A stretch of 64,000 nt of DNA from Streptomyces sp. NRRL F-6676. Its GTDB lineage: Bacteria > Actinomycetota > Actinomycetes > Streptomycetales > Streptomycetaceae. The position numbers and the translations under genes were made by a program. The notes beneath the pieces were generated by a model, which saw only the letters and a program-made list of their open reading frames with translations, ran no database searches and was not told the origin of the DNA. Positions 37,533 through 45,938 of the stretch are shown here, one piece after another. The DNA is taken from contig NZ_JOHS01000016.1 of the NCBI RefSeq assembly GCF_000725625.1, positions 62,001 through 126,000 of the forward strand. Reading direction: 5' to 3'. Every line of letters begins with the position of its first letter. The first letter of the stretch is position 1.

Positions 37533-38333
37533 TCAGGAACCGTCCAGACCTCGCTCGATGGCGTACCGGACCAGCTCGACCCTGTTGTGCAGTTGCAGTT
37601 TGCCCAGGGTGTTCTGCACATGGTTCTGGACAGTGCGGTGCGAGATGACGAGGCGTTCGGCGATCTGCTTGTAGCTCAGCCCCTTGGCGACGAGCCGCAG
37701 CACCTCGGTCTCGCGTTCGGTCAGCCGGGGCGCCCGGGCGGCGTCGCCGGCGTCCGGGGCGGGGGCGGGCTCGGCGGCCAGGCGCCGGTACTCGCCGAGG
37801 ACGAGCCCGGCGAGCCCGGGGGTGAAGACGGGGTCGCCGGCCGCCGTGCGGCGCACCGCGTCGACGAGTTCCTCGGTGGACGCGGACTTGACCAGGTAGC
37901 CGGTGGCGCCGGACTTCACCGCCTCCAGCACATCCGCGTGCTCGCCGCTGGCCGAGAGCACCAGGACCCGCAGGGCGGGGCGGGCGCCGACCAGTTCCTT
38001 GCACACCTGGACGCCGGGCTTGGCGGGCAGGTTGAGGTCGAGGACGAGGACGTCGGGCGCGGCGGCCCGGGCCCGGCGCACGGCCTGCTCGCCGTCGCCC
38101 GCGGTGGCGACGACGTCGAAGCCGGACTCGGCGAGGTCGCGGGCGACGGCGTCGCGCCACATCGGGTGGTCGTCGACCACCATGACCCGGATCGGTCCGC
38201 CGCCCTCGCCCGCACCACCCCCGGCCGGTCCCCCGCCGGCCGGCTCCCCGGTCGTGCCGGTGTCCCGCGCGTCCTGGGTGTCCCCTGTGTCCTGCGTGTC
38301 CCGCGTGCCTTGCGTGTCCCGCTGCTCGTTCAT
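37533..38333 (-). CDS. macR: NarL/LuxR-family response regulator MacR
   Basis: Response regulator of the MacRS two-component system, known in S. coelicolor to affect development and antibiotic production. The 266 residues begin with about 45 unstructured residues rich in DTQDT repeats, Gly and Ala, then the receiver (IRVMVVDDHPMWRDAVARDL; phospho-Asp in DVLVLDLNLPAKPG; Lys in GYLVKSAS) and a C-terminal LuxR helix-turn-helix (LTERETEVLRLVAKGLSYKQIAERLVISHRTVQNHV). The ATG overlaps the kinase stop (ATGA). A matching operator candidate is at 16992. Confidence 0.92.
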   Translation of the reverse strand: MNEQRDTQGTRDTQDTGDTQDARDTGTTGEPAGGGPAGGGAGEGGGPIRVMVVDDHPMWRDAVARDLAESGFDVVATAGDGEQAVRRARAAAPDVLVLDLNLPAKPGVQVCKELVGARPALRVLVLSASGEHADVLEAVKSGATGYLVKSASTEELVDAVRRTAAGDPVFTPGLAGLVLGEYRRLAAEPAPAPDAGDAARAPRLTERETEVLRLVAKGLSYKQIAERLVISHRTVQNHVQNTLGKLQLHNRVELVRYAIERGLDGS

Positions 38334-39607
38334 CGCTGTTCCGCCTTCCCCCGTACGTCCTGTGCGCGTGCGCCGGCCGCTGTGCCCGGTGCGCGTTTCG
38401 GTACCTTCATCTCGACTTCGGTGCCCTGTCCGGGAACCGAGAGCAGTTCGGCCGTGCCGCCGAGGTCGCGCAGCCGGCCCCGGATCGACTGGGCGACGCC
38501 GAGCCGGCCCTCCCCCTCGGCCTGGGCGAGCCGGCCCTCGGGGATGCCGGGGCCGTCGTCCCGTACGGTCACGACGATCTCGTCCGGCTCGTCCTCGACC
38601 AGGATCCAGGCTCTGGCCCCCTCCCCCGCGTGCCGCCGTACGTTGTCCAGGGCGGCGCCGACCGCGGCGGCCACCTCGCGCGCGGCGGCCGGGGCGAGCG
38701 GCACGGGCGCGCCCGGCTCGGAGAGGGTGACGCGGGCACCGGCGTACGGGGTGAGGAGGGGGCGCAGGTCGACCGGTTCGCGCGGGCCGTCGGCTCCGTC
38801 GCCCGGGCCCTCGTCCGGTTCCTGCACCAGCCGTACGAGCGCGCCCTCGGCGGCGTCCTCGGAGAGCCGGGAGACGGGGCTGGGGCCACCGGTGACCAGG
38901 GAGCGCAGCGCCACCTCCTGCTCGCCGGCCAGCCGGCCGAGCTCGGCCGCCTCGCCGCCGAGCGCGGTGCCGCGCCGCTGCACCATGGCGAGGACCTGGA
39001 GCACGCCGTCGTGGATGTCCCGGGCGAGCCGCTCCCGTTCGCGGGTCGCGGCCTCGATCTCCAGGGCGCGGGCGAGGGTGCGCTCGGAGGCGCGGGCGAC
39101 CTCGACGACATAGCCGATGGCGATGGAGGCGACCCAGACGAGGACGACGTTGTGCACGGTGTCCCGGGTCGGGGCGCCGCGTTCGACCAGGTTGGCGGCG
39201 GCCACCAGCGTGGAGGCGAAGGCCGCCCAGCGCCAGCCGCCCTTGATGGCGTACGCCAGGACGGAGCCCGCGGTCCATATCGAGGGCAGCGTCGGGCCGC
39301 CCTCGACGACGCGGTGGTGAGCGTCGGCGAGGGGGGTGAGCAGGATGCCGCCGAGCGCGACGGCCAGATCGGCGGCGAGGAACCGTTTGGTGCAGTGCAC
39401 CGCGCCCGCGACCCTGGGCAGGGTGGCCAGGGTCCACACGACCAGGACGGCGAAGTAGCCGATCGCCAGACCGGGCCGCCGGAACTGGCCGTACGCGGTG
39501 AGGAAGAGCCCCACGGCGTACAGCATCGTCAGGACGCGGTAACCGGTGAGCGCGCGCCACAGCGGCTGCTCGACCGACATCCTCATGACCTTCACGCGCT
39601 TCGGCAT
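38330..39607 (-). CDS. macS: MacS-family sensor histidine kinase
   Basis: Membrane sensor kinase that should phosphorylate MacR. The 425 residues have about five N-terminal membrane helices (roughly 25-175, including LTMLYAVGLFLTAYG and YFAVLVVWTLATLPRV), a HisKA_3 dimerisation helix with the phospho-histidine in ERLARDIHDGVLQVLAMV, and an ATPase domain with NVRRHA and VRDDGPGIPEGR. No separate extracellular domain is seen, so the signal may be sensed in the membrane. The start is uncertain: ATG 39607 was taken, but ATG 39580 has a better-spaced AAGG. Coupled to macR by a 4-base overlap. Confidence 0.92.
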   Translation of the reverse strand: MPKRVKVMRMSVEQPLWRALTGYRVLTMLYAVGLFLTAYGQFRRPGLAIGYFAVLVVWTLATLPRVAGAVHCTKRFLAADLAVALGGILLTPLADAHHRVVEGGPTLPSIWTAGSVLAYAIKGGWRWAAFASTLVAAANLVERGAPTRDTVHNVVLVWVASIAIGYVVEVARASERTLARALEIEAATRERERLARDIHDGVLQVLAMVQRRGTALGGEAAELGRLAGEQEVALRSLVTGGPSPVSRLSEDAAEGALVRLVQEPDEGPGDGADGPREPVDLRPLLTPYAGARVTLSEPGAPVPLAPAAAREVAAAVGAALDNVRRHAGEGARAWILVEDEPDEIVVTVRDDGPGIPEGRLAQAEGEGRLGVAQSIRGRLRDLGGTAELLSVPGQGTEVEMKVPKRAPGTAAGARAQDVRGKAEQR

Positions 39608-39641
39608 GCTCCCCCACCCCTTGCCCTGCCGCGGCCCGCGG

Positions 39642-40421
39642 CTACGACCCGGGGCGCGCCCCGTCGTCGGTCCCCCGCCCCTGCTGCTCCGTCTTCTCCG
39701 ACTGCTTCTGCGCCTGCGCCTGCTTCTCCGCCTTGGCGGCCTCCGCGAGCTGCCGTTTGGCGGCGGTCGCGTAGATGTCGACGTACTCCTGGCCGGAGAG
39801 CCGCATGATCTCGTACATGACCTCGTCGGTCACCGCCCGCAGGACGAAGCGGTCGTGCTCCATGCCCTGGTAGCGGCGGAAGTCCAGCGGCCTGCCGATG
39901 CGGATGCCCGGGCGCATCAGCTTGGGCATCACCTTCCCCGGCGGCTGGATCTTCTCCGTGTCGATCATCGCGACCGGCAGCACGGGCGCGCCGGTGGCCA
40001 GTGCCACACGGGCCAGGCCGCCGGGCTTGCCCCGGTAGAGCCGGCCGTCGGGCGAGCGGGTGCCCTCCGGGTAGATGCCGAACAGTTCGCCGCGGCGCAG
40101 CACCTCGATGCCGCTGCGCACGGCGGCCTCGCCCGCGCCGCGCGCGCCCGAGCGGTCGACGGGGAGCTGGCCGACGCCCTTGAAGAAGGCGGCGGTCATC
40201 CGTCCCTTGACGCCGGGGGTGGTGAAGTACTCGGCCTTGGCGATGAAGGTGACCTTGCGGTCGAGGACCGCGGGGAGGAAGAAGGAGTCCGAGAAGGACA
40301 GGTGGTTGCTGGCCAGGATCGCCGGACCCGCGGCGGGCACGTGCTCCAGGCCCTCCACCCAGGGCCGGAAGGCGAGCTTCAGCGTGCCCCCGACGGTGAC
40401 CTTCATCGCGCCGTACAACAA
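39642..40421 (-). CDS. 1-acyl-sn-glycerol-3-phosphate acyltransferase (PlsC type)
   Basis: Adds the second acyl chain in phosphatidic acid synthesis, at the membrane. The 259 residues have the PlsC blocks: NHLSFSDSFFLP (catalytic His-x4-Asp), DRKVTFIAKAEYF, GIYPEGTRSPDGRLYRGK and APVLPVAMIDTEKI. A charged Gln/Lys/Ala-rich tail of about 40 residues follows (EKQAQAQKQSEK). The start is the first of two tandem TTGs (40421), placed 7 bases after GGGAGG; no ATG fits the conserved LYGAMK opening. Equivalent in position to mycobacterial Rv2182c. Confidence 0.92.
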   Translation of the reverse strand: MLYGAMKVTVGGTLKLAFRPWVEGLEHVPAAGPAILASNHLSFSDSFFLPAVLDRKVTFIAKAEYFTTPGVKGRMTAAFFKGVGQLPVDRSGARGAGEAAVRSGIEVLRRGELFGIYPEGTRSPDGRLYRGKPGGLARVALATGAPVLPVAMIDTEKIQPPGKVMPKLMRPGIRIGRPLDFRRYQGMEHDRFVLRAVTDEVMYEIMRLSGQEYVDIYATAAKRQLAEAAKAEKQAQAQKQSEKTEQQGRGTDDGARPGS

Positions 40422-40472
40422 CCGAGTGCCTCCCGTGTCCTCGAACAGACCTTAAACGATGTGCCCGGACAT

Positions 40473-40505
40473 GACGGTGGGGCGGCACCCGGCCGCCCCA
40501 CCGTC
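40473..40505 (-). terminator. Terminator hairpin of the FG-GAP gene
   Basis: Perfect 14-bp stem GACGGTGGGGCGGC / GCCGCCCCACCGTC around a 5-base loop, 15 bases past the stop on the minus strand; no T-run. Confidence 0.8.
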
Positions 40506-40519
40506 GACTGCTGGTCCGC

Positions 40520-42013
40520 TCAGCGCAGGAACGCCCCGAAGTGGGCCTTGGTGGCGGGCGCCGAGAGGTCGCCGGCGCCGAAGGCGACGGACGAGGTGGC
40601 GGTGAGGCCGTTCGCCGTGCCGGGCAGCACCCAGACGGCGCCGTTCTCGCCGTTCTCGGCGGTGGAGCCGGCGGCGAGGTCGAGGTGGCCGTCGCCGTTC
40701 ACGTCCAGGAGGGCGCTGCTCACGCCGAACCGGTCGCCGGCCTCGGCGACTCCGGGGACGCCCTTGGTGTTCTGGTGGAAGGTCTGGGCGCCGGTGCCGG
40801 TGACGCCGGAGGCGCTGCCCGGCAGCAGGGCGACCGAACCGGCGTCCTCGACGTCGCCGACGTCCTCGCCGGGCAGGCCGAGCGCGATGTCGGCGAATCC
40901 GTCACCGGTGACGTCGCCGACCGAGACGGTGGCGCCGAGGGCGTCACCCTCCTCCTCGGCGCCCGGGAAGCCGGGCAGGCTCTGGTCGAAGGACTGCACG
41001 TTGTCCTCGGACAGGCCGGAGGCCGAGCCGAAGGCGACGCGGACCTTGTCGTTCCAGCCGTCGCGGCCGACGACCACGTCGTCGTAGCCGTCGTTGTTGA
41101 CGTCGCCGATGCCGGTGCCGGTGTCGCGGCCGGTGTCCTCCCCGGGCACCCAGCCACGGGTGAAGCCGTTGCCGCCGCCGAGGAGCAGCCGGTTGCCCCA
41201 GACGCCGTCGCCGCCGTAGACCCACTGGACGATGTCGTCCTTGCCGTCGCCGTTGACGTCGCCGACCTCGCCGGAGGCGACGGGTCCCGTGATGGAGGAC
41301 GGGCCGTCCTCGCAGCCGCCGCCGGTCTCGCAGGAGGCGTCGTCCTCCTCGTAGCCCCACCACAGGGACTTGTCGAGGAGGGGCAGGACGGCGGTGGGCT
41401 TGCCGGCCCGGGAGACGGGGCCCTTCCACAGGGCGGCGGGGGCGCCCTCGGGGTCGTCGCCGCCGAGGGACTGGGCGGAGAAGAGGGCGAGGTCGGTGGT
41501 GCCGTCGCCGTCGAAGTCGCCGGTCTGCGGGGAGGCACCGTACCCGGCGAGGGCCGTGCCGCCGGTGAGCCCGGAGGCGGAGCCCCACAGGACGACGGAG
41601 CCGGCCTTGCCGCCGGCTATCACCAGGTCGCTGAAGCCGTCGCCGTCCAGGTCGCCCTTGGCGAAGGAGGCGCCGAAGCGCTGGCTCGCGGTGGCGGAGC
41701 CGGGGACGCCGGCGGTGGAGCGGCTGATCACCTGCTTGTGGGCGGTGGAGACGCCGTCGGCGGAGCCGTAGGTGACGGCCACGTAGCCGGCCTTGGCCGC
41801 GCTGGAGACCGTGGCGTCCGGGGCGCCCACGACCAGGTCGGCGTAGCCGTCGCCGTTGAAGTCGTCCTGCGCGGCGGCGGACGCGGCGGCGGGGGCCGCC
41901 AGCGCGGAGCCGGCGGACAGGGCGACGGCGCCGAGTCCCCCGGCGAGCAGCGCGGCGGCTGCCAGGGGTGCGGTGAGACGCGTGGTACGGGTCCGGCGCT
42001 GTGCTCGGGTCAT
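40520..42013 (-). CDS. Secreted FG-GAP/integrin-alpha-like repeat protein
   Basis: A 497-residue exported beta-propeller. A Sec signal occupies about residues 1-40 (LTAPLAAAALLAGGLGAVAL, cleavage near SALA). The mature part has about seven FG-GAP repeats, most with a calcium-binding loop: DFNGDGYADLVVG, DLDGDGFSDLVIA, DFDGDGTTDLALF, DVNGDGKDDIVQW, DVNNDGYDDVVVG, DVTGDGFADIALG, DVNGDGHLDLAAG. One inserted loop is acidic with two cysteines (DDASCETGGGCEDGPS) that may form a disulfide. Such proteins bind surfaces or ligands; no catalytic domain is seen. ATG start with AAGG. Confidence 0.92.
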   Translation of the reverse strand: MTRAQRRTRTTRLTAPLAAAALLAGGLGAVALSAGSALAAPAAASAAAQDDFNGDGYADLVVGAPDATVSSAAKAGYVAVTYGSADGVSTAHKQVISRSTAGVPGSATASQRFGASFAKGDLDGDGFSDLVIAGGKAGSVVLWGSASGLTGGTALAGYGASPQTGDFDGDGTTDLALFSAQSLGGDDPEGAPAALWKGPVSRAGKPTAVLPLLDKSLWWGYEEDDASCETGGGCEDGPSSITGPVASGEVGDVNGDGKDDIVQWVYGGDGVWGNRLLLGGGNGFTRGWVPGEDTGRDTGTGIGDVNNDGYDDVVVGRDGWNDKVRVAFGSASGLSEDNVQSFDQSLPGFPGAEEEGDALGATVSVGDVTGDGFADIALGLPGEDVGDVEDAGSVALLPGSASGVTGTGAQTFHQNTKGVPGVAEAGDRFGVSSALLDVNGDGHLDLAAGSTAENGENGAVWVLPGTANGLTATSSVAFGAGDLSAPATKAHFGAFLR

Positions 42014-42363
42014 GTGGGGGAACCTTTCGGATCGGTCGGGTCCGGGACGCGGAATCCCGCGTTCAGTGAGTTCGACGCGGTCCGGGCGCCTCCCGTTGTA
42101 CGTCCGGATGTCATGGCTTCGTAACCGTGGCGGGCGCGGGGCGCGGGCCGAAGTGCCTCCGCCCGGTGCGGAGTTCGCCGTGGTGGGGGGACGCGTCCGC
42201 GGTGGGGGGTCCGACGGCCCTGGTCGGTGTCAGTGCGGTCGCGTACGGTGAAGTACGCCACCCGGCCGCCGATCTCCGAACGGCCGGCCGGCGGCCCTCG
42301 TACTGCCGAACACAGTGTTCCTCGCCGCAACGACACCGCCGTACCGACCGCTCCCCACCTGCC
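42014..42363. other. Divergent intergenic region, no gene seen
   Basis: Upstream of both the FG-GAP and hydrolase genes. TACGGT at about 42243 could be a -10 element for the rightward gene. Nothing else is convincing before the 14-bp repeat array. Confidence 0.4.
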
Positions 42364-42460
42364 ACCGCCGTACCTACCACCGCCGTACCGACCACTGTCG
42401 TCCGACTACTTCCGTCCGCCTACTGCCGTCCAACTACTGCCGTCCGCCTACTGACGAACA
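42364..42460 (+). repeat. Tandem 14-bp repeat in the hydrolase leader
   Basis: Units GACCACTGTCGTCC (42391), GACTACTTCCGTCC (42405), GCCTACTGCCGTCC (42419), AACTACTGCCGTCC (42433) and GCCTACTGACGAAC (42447) follow without gaps, with two more degenerate units to the left. The array ends 6 bases before the AGGAG ribosome site region of the next gene. Confidence 0.85.
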
Positions 42461-42471
42461 GGAGACCGAAC

Positions 42472-43272
42472 GTGCCGGTCCTCCCTGGAGCCGAGCCGTA
42501 CCGCCACGAGGGCGGTCCGGTCGGTGTGCTGCTCTGCCATGGCTTCACCGGTTCCCCGCAGTCGCTGCGCCCCTGGGCGGAGTACCTCGCGCGGCGTCAT
42601 CTGACCGTCTCCCTGCCACTGCTGCCCGGGCACGGCACGCGCTGGCAGGACATGCAGCTCACCGGCTGGCCCGACTGGTACGCCGAGGTCGACCGCGAGC
42701 TGCGCGTCCTGAGCGAGCGCTGCGCGCACGTCTTCGTGTTCGGCCTCTCCATGGGCGGGGCGCTGGCGCTGCGGCTGGCCGCGAAGCACGGGGACACGGT
42801 GCGCGGGGTCGTGGTCGTCAATCCCGCGAACAAGGTCCACGGGCTCGCCGCGCACGCCCTGCCGGTGGCCCGGTACCTCGTGCCGAGCACGAAGGGGATC
42901 GTCAGCGACATCGCGAAGGAGGGCGGCGAGGAGGTCGGGTACGACAGGATGCCGCTGCACGCGGCGCACTCCCTGCGGTCCTTCCTGCGCCGGGTGGACG
43001 GCGAGCTGCCGCAGGTCACGCAGCCGCTGCTGCTGTTGCGCAGCACGCGGGACCACGTGGTGCCGGCCGCGGACTCCGCGCGCGTGCTGAGCCGGGTGTC
43101 GTCGACGGACGTCACCGAGGTCCTGCTGGAACAGAGCTACCACGTGGCGACGTTGGACCATGACGCGGACCGGATCTTCGAAGAGAGCCACGCGTTCGTC
43201 GCCCGTCTCACGCCCGAGTCCGCGCCCGGGGAGGGGCACGACCACGAGGAAGGGACGGCCGTAGGTGGCTGA
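42472..43272 (+). CDS. Alpha/beta hydrolase, monoacylglycerol lipase/carboxylesterase-like
   Basis: A 266-residue cytoplasmic serine hydrolase. Motifs: VGVLLCHGFTGSPQSLRPW (oxyanion HGF), LPGHGTRWQDM, the nucleophile elbow VFGLSMGGALAL, the acid in LLLRSTRDHVVPAADS, and the catalytic His in EQSYHVATLDHDADRI. This layout matches the thermophilic Est30/monoacylglycerol lipase group (YvaK-like). GTG start with AGGAGACC upstream. Its 3' end overlaps the next gene by 8 bases, so the two are cotranscribed. Confidence 0.9.
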   Translation: MPVLPGAEPYRHEGGPVGVLLCHGFTGSPQSLRPWAEYLARRHLTVSLPLLPGHGTRWQDMQLTGWPDWYAEVDRELRVLSERCAHVFVFGLSMGGALALRLAAKHGDTVRGVVVVNPANKVHGLAAHALPVARYLVPSTKGIVSDIAKEGGEEVGYDRMPLHAAHSLRSFLRRVDGELPQVTQPLLLLRSTRDHVVPAADSARVLSRVSSTDVTEVLLEQSYHVATLDHDADRIFEESHAFVARLTPESAPGEGHDHEEGTAVGG

Positions 43273-44044
43273 GCACGACTCCGACCACGAGCCCGAGGAG
43301 CGAGGGCTCCCCCTCGACGAGGACGCCGCGTGGGCGGCGATCGTCGCGGGCTACGGCGAGGAACCGCCGGACCCGCCCGGCACGAAACCATTCAAACCGT
43401 TCCGCCCGGTACGCCCGCTCCGCCCGGTGGAGGAGGTCCCCCTCCCGGAGCCACCGGACGCGCCGGAGGAGTCCGGCGGAGCCGGCACGTCCGGCGGGGC
43501 CGGGGGTACGGGTTCGCCCGGCGGAGCGGGCGCGACCGGCGGGGCCGGTACGTCCGGGGGAGCCGGGGAGCCGGGCAGGGCCGGCACGTCCGGCGGAGCC
43601 GGGGGTACGGGACTGCCCGGTGGGGCCGAGGGGCCCGGCGGGTCCGGGGAGACCGGTGCGCCGGGGGCTTCCGGCCGGGCCGGTGGTGCCGGCGGAGCCG
43701 GGGCCGGGACGCCGTTGGGCGGGTCCGTTTCGTTCGCGCCCGGGGTGGGGCCGCGGGACTACTCGCCGCCGGGTGGTTCCGACCGGGACGACGACGAGGG
43801 GCACTTCGTGCCGCCGGAGCCGCCGCCGTTGCCCGCCTCCGACACCACCGCCCGGTTCGCCTGGCTCGGCGCGGTCGGCGGCCCGATCCTGCTCCTGCTC
43901 GCCGTCCTGCTCGGCTGGGACATGACCTGGTGGCTCACCACCGCCTGCATCGGCGGTTTCCTCGGCGGCTGCGCCACCCTCGTCGTACGCATGCACCCCG
44001 GCGACGAGGACGACGACGACCCCGGCCGGGGCGCGGTGGTCTGA
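43265..44044 (+). CDS. Membrane protein with collagen-like Gly-X-Y linker
   Basis: A 259-residue protein of unknown function. The first 70 residues are acidic and Pro-rich (LPLDEDAAWAAIVAGYGEEP is the conserved-looking part). Residues about 71-148 form an almost unbroken series of 25 or so Gly-led triplets (for example GTSGGAGGTGSPGGAGATGG), low in Pro. Then an acidic stretch, two adjacent membrane helices (about 197-240, AWLGAVGGPILLLLAVLLGW and WWLTTACIGGFLGGCATLVV) and a short acidic tail. GTG start inside the hydrolase gene's end. The linker is probably variable between species; it resembles, in composition, the repeat ORF at 10.4 kb. Confidence 0.82.
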   Translation: MAEHDSDHEPEERGLPLDEDAAWAAIVAGYGEEPPDPPGTKPFKPFRPVRPLRPVEEVPLPEPPDAPEESGGAGTSGGAGGTGSPGGAGATGGAGTSGGAGEPGRAGTSGGAGGTGLPGGAEGPGGSGETGAPGASGRAGGAGGAGAGTPLGGSVSFAPGVGPRDYSPPGGSDRDDDEGHFVPPEPPPLPASDTTARFAWLGAVGGPILLLLAVLLGWDMTWWLTTACIGGFLGGCATLVVRMHPGDEDDDDPGRGAVV

Positions 44045-44059
44045 CGAGCGCCCCGCCGC

Positions 44060-44818
44060 TCAGCCCGCGGCCGGAACCTTGAGGGCGGCCAGTACCGGAA
44101 GGTGGTCACTGGCCGCCCTCAGGTCGCTCTCGCGGACCCCCGGGTGACCGAGCGGAACCCCGCAGCCGAGGATCTCGACGCCCTTCGTGGCGAAGAGCGC
44201 GTCGATGCGGCGGTGCGGCTCCGTACGGGTCCAGGTCTCCTCCGCGCCCCAGGGCGCCGTCTCCCGGCAGTCCCGCAGCTCGGCGGCGAGCCGGCGGAAG
44301 GTGCGGCCGGTGGGGGGCTCGTTGAGGTCGCCGCCGGCGAGGACGTGCGGCGTGCCCAGGGCGGCGACCCGGTCGAGGAGCAGCCCGCCCTGCTCGTACC
44401 GCTCCCGCTCCTGGAGCGAGAGATGGCAGCTCAGTACGCCGAGACGGGCGCCGCCGAAGCGGACGACCGCGGTGGCGAAGCCGCGGCGGTGCTGTCCGGG
44501 GGTGAGCGGCAGCAGGACGTCCTCCGTGCGTTCGACGGTGGCGCGCAGGGAGCACAGCAGGGCGGGGCCCGCGGCGGTGCCGCCACCGGAGAGCACGACG
44601 AGGCCGGAGGCGGCGGCGAGGCGGGCGATCTTCTTGCGCCAGCGGAAGAAGCGGGGGGCTTCCTGGAGGAGGACGAGGTCCGGGGCGCAGGCGGTGAGGA
44701 CGCGGGCGAGGGCGTCGGTGTCGTCCTTGAGGGAGCGGACGTTGTAGGTGAGGGCGCGGAGGACGGCGGAGCCGTCGGGGTCCGTGCCGGAGGAAGGCAA
44801 CGGGGGTGTGGTGGGCAT
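44060..44818 (-). CDS. Endonuclease/exonuclease/phosphatase-family protein
   Basis: A 252-residue protein of the Mg-dependent EEP fold. Diagnostic blocks are LRALTYNVRSL, DLVLLQEAPRF (metal-binding Glu), LGVLSCHLS, GGDLNEPPTGRTF (Asn-Asp pair reversed as D-L-N), RRIDALFAT and the terminal SDHLPVLAALKV. Substrate may be nucleic acid or a phosphoester. The ATG at 44818 has no ribosome site; TATCTT sits exactly 7 bases upstream, so a leaderless message is likely. Convergent with the Gly-rich membrane protein gene. Confidence 0.88.
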   Translation of the reverse strand: MPTTPPLPSSGTDPDGSAVLRALTYNVRSLKDDTDALARVLTACAPDLVLLQEAPRFFRWRKKIARLAAASGLVVLSGGGTAAGPALLCSLRATVERTEDVLLPLTPGQHRRGFATAVVRFGGARLGVLSCHLSLQERERYEQGGLLLDRVAALGTPHVLAGGDLNEPPTGRTFRRLAAELRDCRETAPWGAEETWTRTEPHRRIDALFATKGVEILGCGVPLGHPGVRESDLRAASDHLPVLAALKVPAAG

Positions 44819-44871
44819 GGTGATCAAGATACGCCGCGCGGGGTCGGCGCCGGAGGGGTTCCTCACCCCCG

Positions 44872-44929
44872 CCGACGCCCCCACGAGCCTCTCCCGCGCC
44901 CCTCTGGGTCCAAGGGGCGGAGCCCCTTG
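44872..44929. repeat. Dispersed repeat, short copy after glkA
   Basis: Contains CTCCCGCGCCCCTCTGGG and CCAAGGGGCGGAGCCCCTTG, a stem that ends at the glkA stop. It belongs to the same repeat family as the element at 36.3 kb. Confidence 0.65.
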
Positions 44930-45883
44930 TCACATGATCGGGTCGGGCTCCCGGGCCAGGTCGGCCGCGCCGACGAGGCCCGCCTTGTTGCCGAGCTGCG
45001 CGGCGATGACGTCGGCCACCGGCCGCCAGTTGCCGCCGACCAGCCACCGCTTGTACGACTTGCGGATCGGGTCCAGGACGAGGTCGCCCTCGTCCGACAG
45101 TCCGCCGCCGACGATGAACGCGGACGGATCGAACAGCGACGCCAGGTCGGCGAGGCCCGCGCCCGCCCAGCGGGCCAGCTCCCGGTAGGAGTCGACCGCC
45201 ACCGGGCACCCCTGCCGCGCGGCGACGGAGATGTGCTTGCCCTCGATGCCGTCGGGCGTCCCGTCCCCGAGCGCGAGCAGGATGTCCGCGCGCTCCGGCG
45301 TCGCGTTCGCCCGCTGCTTCGCGTACCGCACGAGCGCCCGCCCGGAGGCGTACTGCTCCCAGCAGCCCTGGCTGCCGCACCCGCACAGCAGCCCGTCCGG
45401 CACCATGCGGATGTGGCCGAACTCGGCGGCCACCCCGAAGTGCCCGCGGCGCAGCTTGTTGCCGATGATGATGCCGCCGCCGAGCCCCGTGCCGAGCGTG
45501 ATGCAGATGACGTTGCGGTGGCCCTGGCCCGCACCGAACTTGTACTCGCCCCACGCCGCCGCGTTCGCGTCGTTCTCCACGACGACCGGCAGCCCGACCC
45601 GGGCCTCGACCTTCTCCTTCAGCGGCTCCTGCCGCCAGTCGATGTTCGGCGCGAAGTAGACCGTGGACCGCTGCCGGTTGACGTAGCCGGCGGCACCGAT
45701 GCCCACACCGACGATCTCGTGCCCGGCCCGCGCGCCCTCCACCGAGGCGGCGATGGCGTCCACGATGGCCTCGGGTGTGGTGGGGGTCGGCACCTTGAAG
45801 GTGGAAAGGATGTTGCCTTTCTCATCGACCACGCCGGCCGCGATCTTCGTGCCGCCGATGTCGACGCCGATGGTGAGTCCCAT
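44930..45883 (-). CDS. glkA: ROK-family glucokinase
   Basis: Phosphorylates glucose with ATP and, in S. coelicolor, is central to carbon catabolite repression. The length of 317 residues equals GlkA. Motifs: MGLTIGVDIGGTKIAAGVV (ATP loop), VVVENDANAAAWGEY (catalytic Asp), TLGTGLGGGIIIGNKL, and the zinc-binding GHIRMVPDGLLCGCGSQGCWEQYASG with C-x-C-x4-C. ATG start with GAGGGA. The DUF5304 and ArsA-like genes lie upstream on the same strand. Its product would act on sugars entering through the bxl-type and other transporters. Confidence 0.96.
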   Translation of the reverse strand: MGLTIGVDIGGTKIAAGVVDEKGNILSTFKVPTPTTPEAIVDAIAASVEGARAGHEIVGVGIGAAGYVNRQRSTVYFAPNIDWRQEPLKEKVEARVGLPVVVENDANAAAWGEYKFGAGQGHRNVICITLGTGLGGGIIIGNKLRRGHFGVAAEFGHIRMVPDGLLCGCGSQGCWEQYASGRALVRYAKQRANATPERADILLALGDGTPDGIEGKHISVAARQGCPVAVDSYRELARWAGAGLADLASLFDPSAFIVGGGLSDEGDLVLDPIRKSYKRWLVGGNWRPVADVIAAQLGNKAGLVGAADLAREPDPIM

Positions 45884-45938
45884 GAATCCCTCAGTTCCGG
45901 TCGAGCCCCGCTGTGGTCAACCGTACCCGAGGGCGCTG

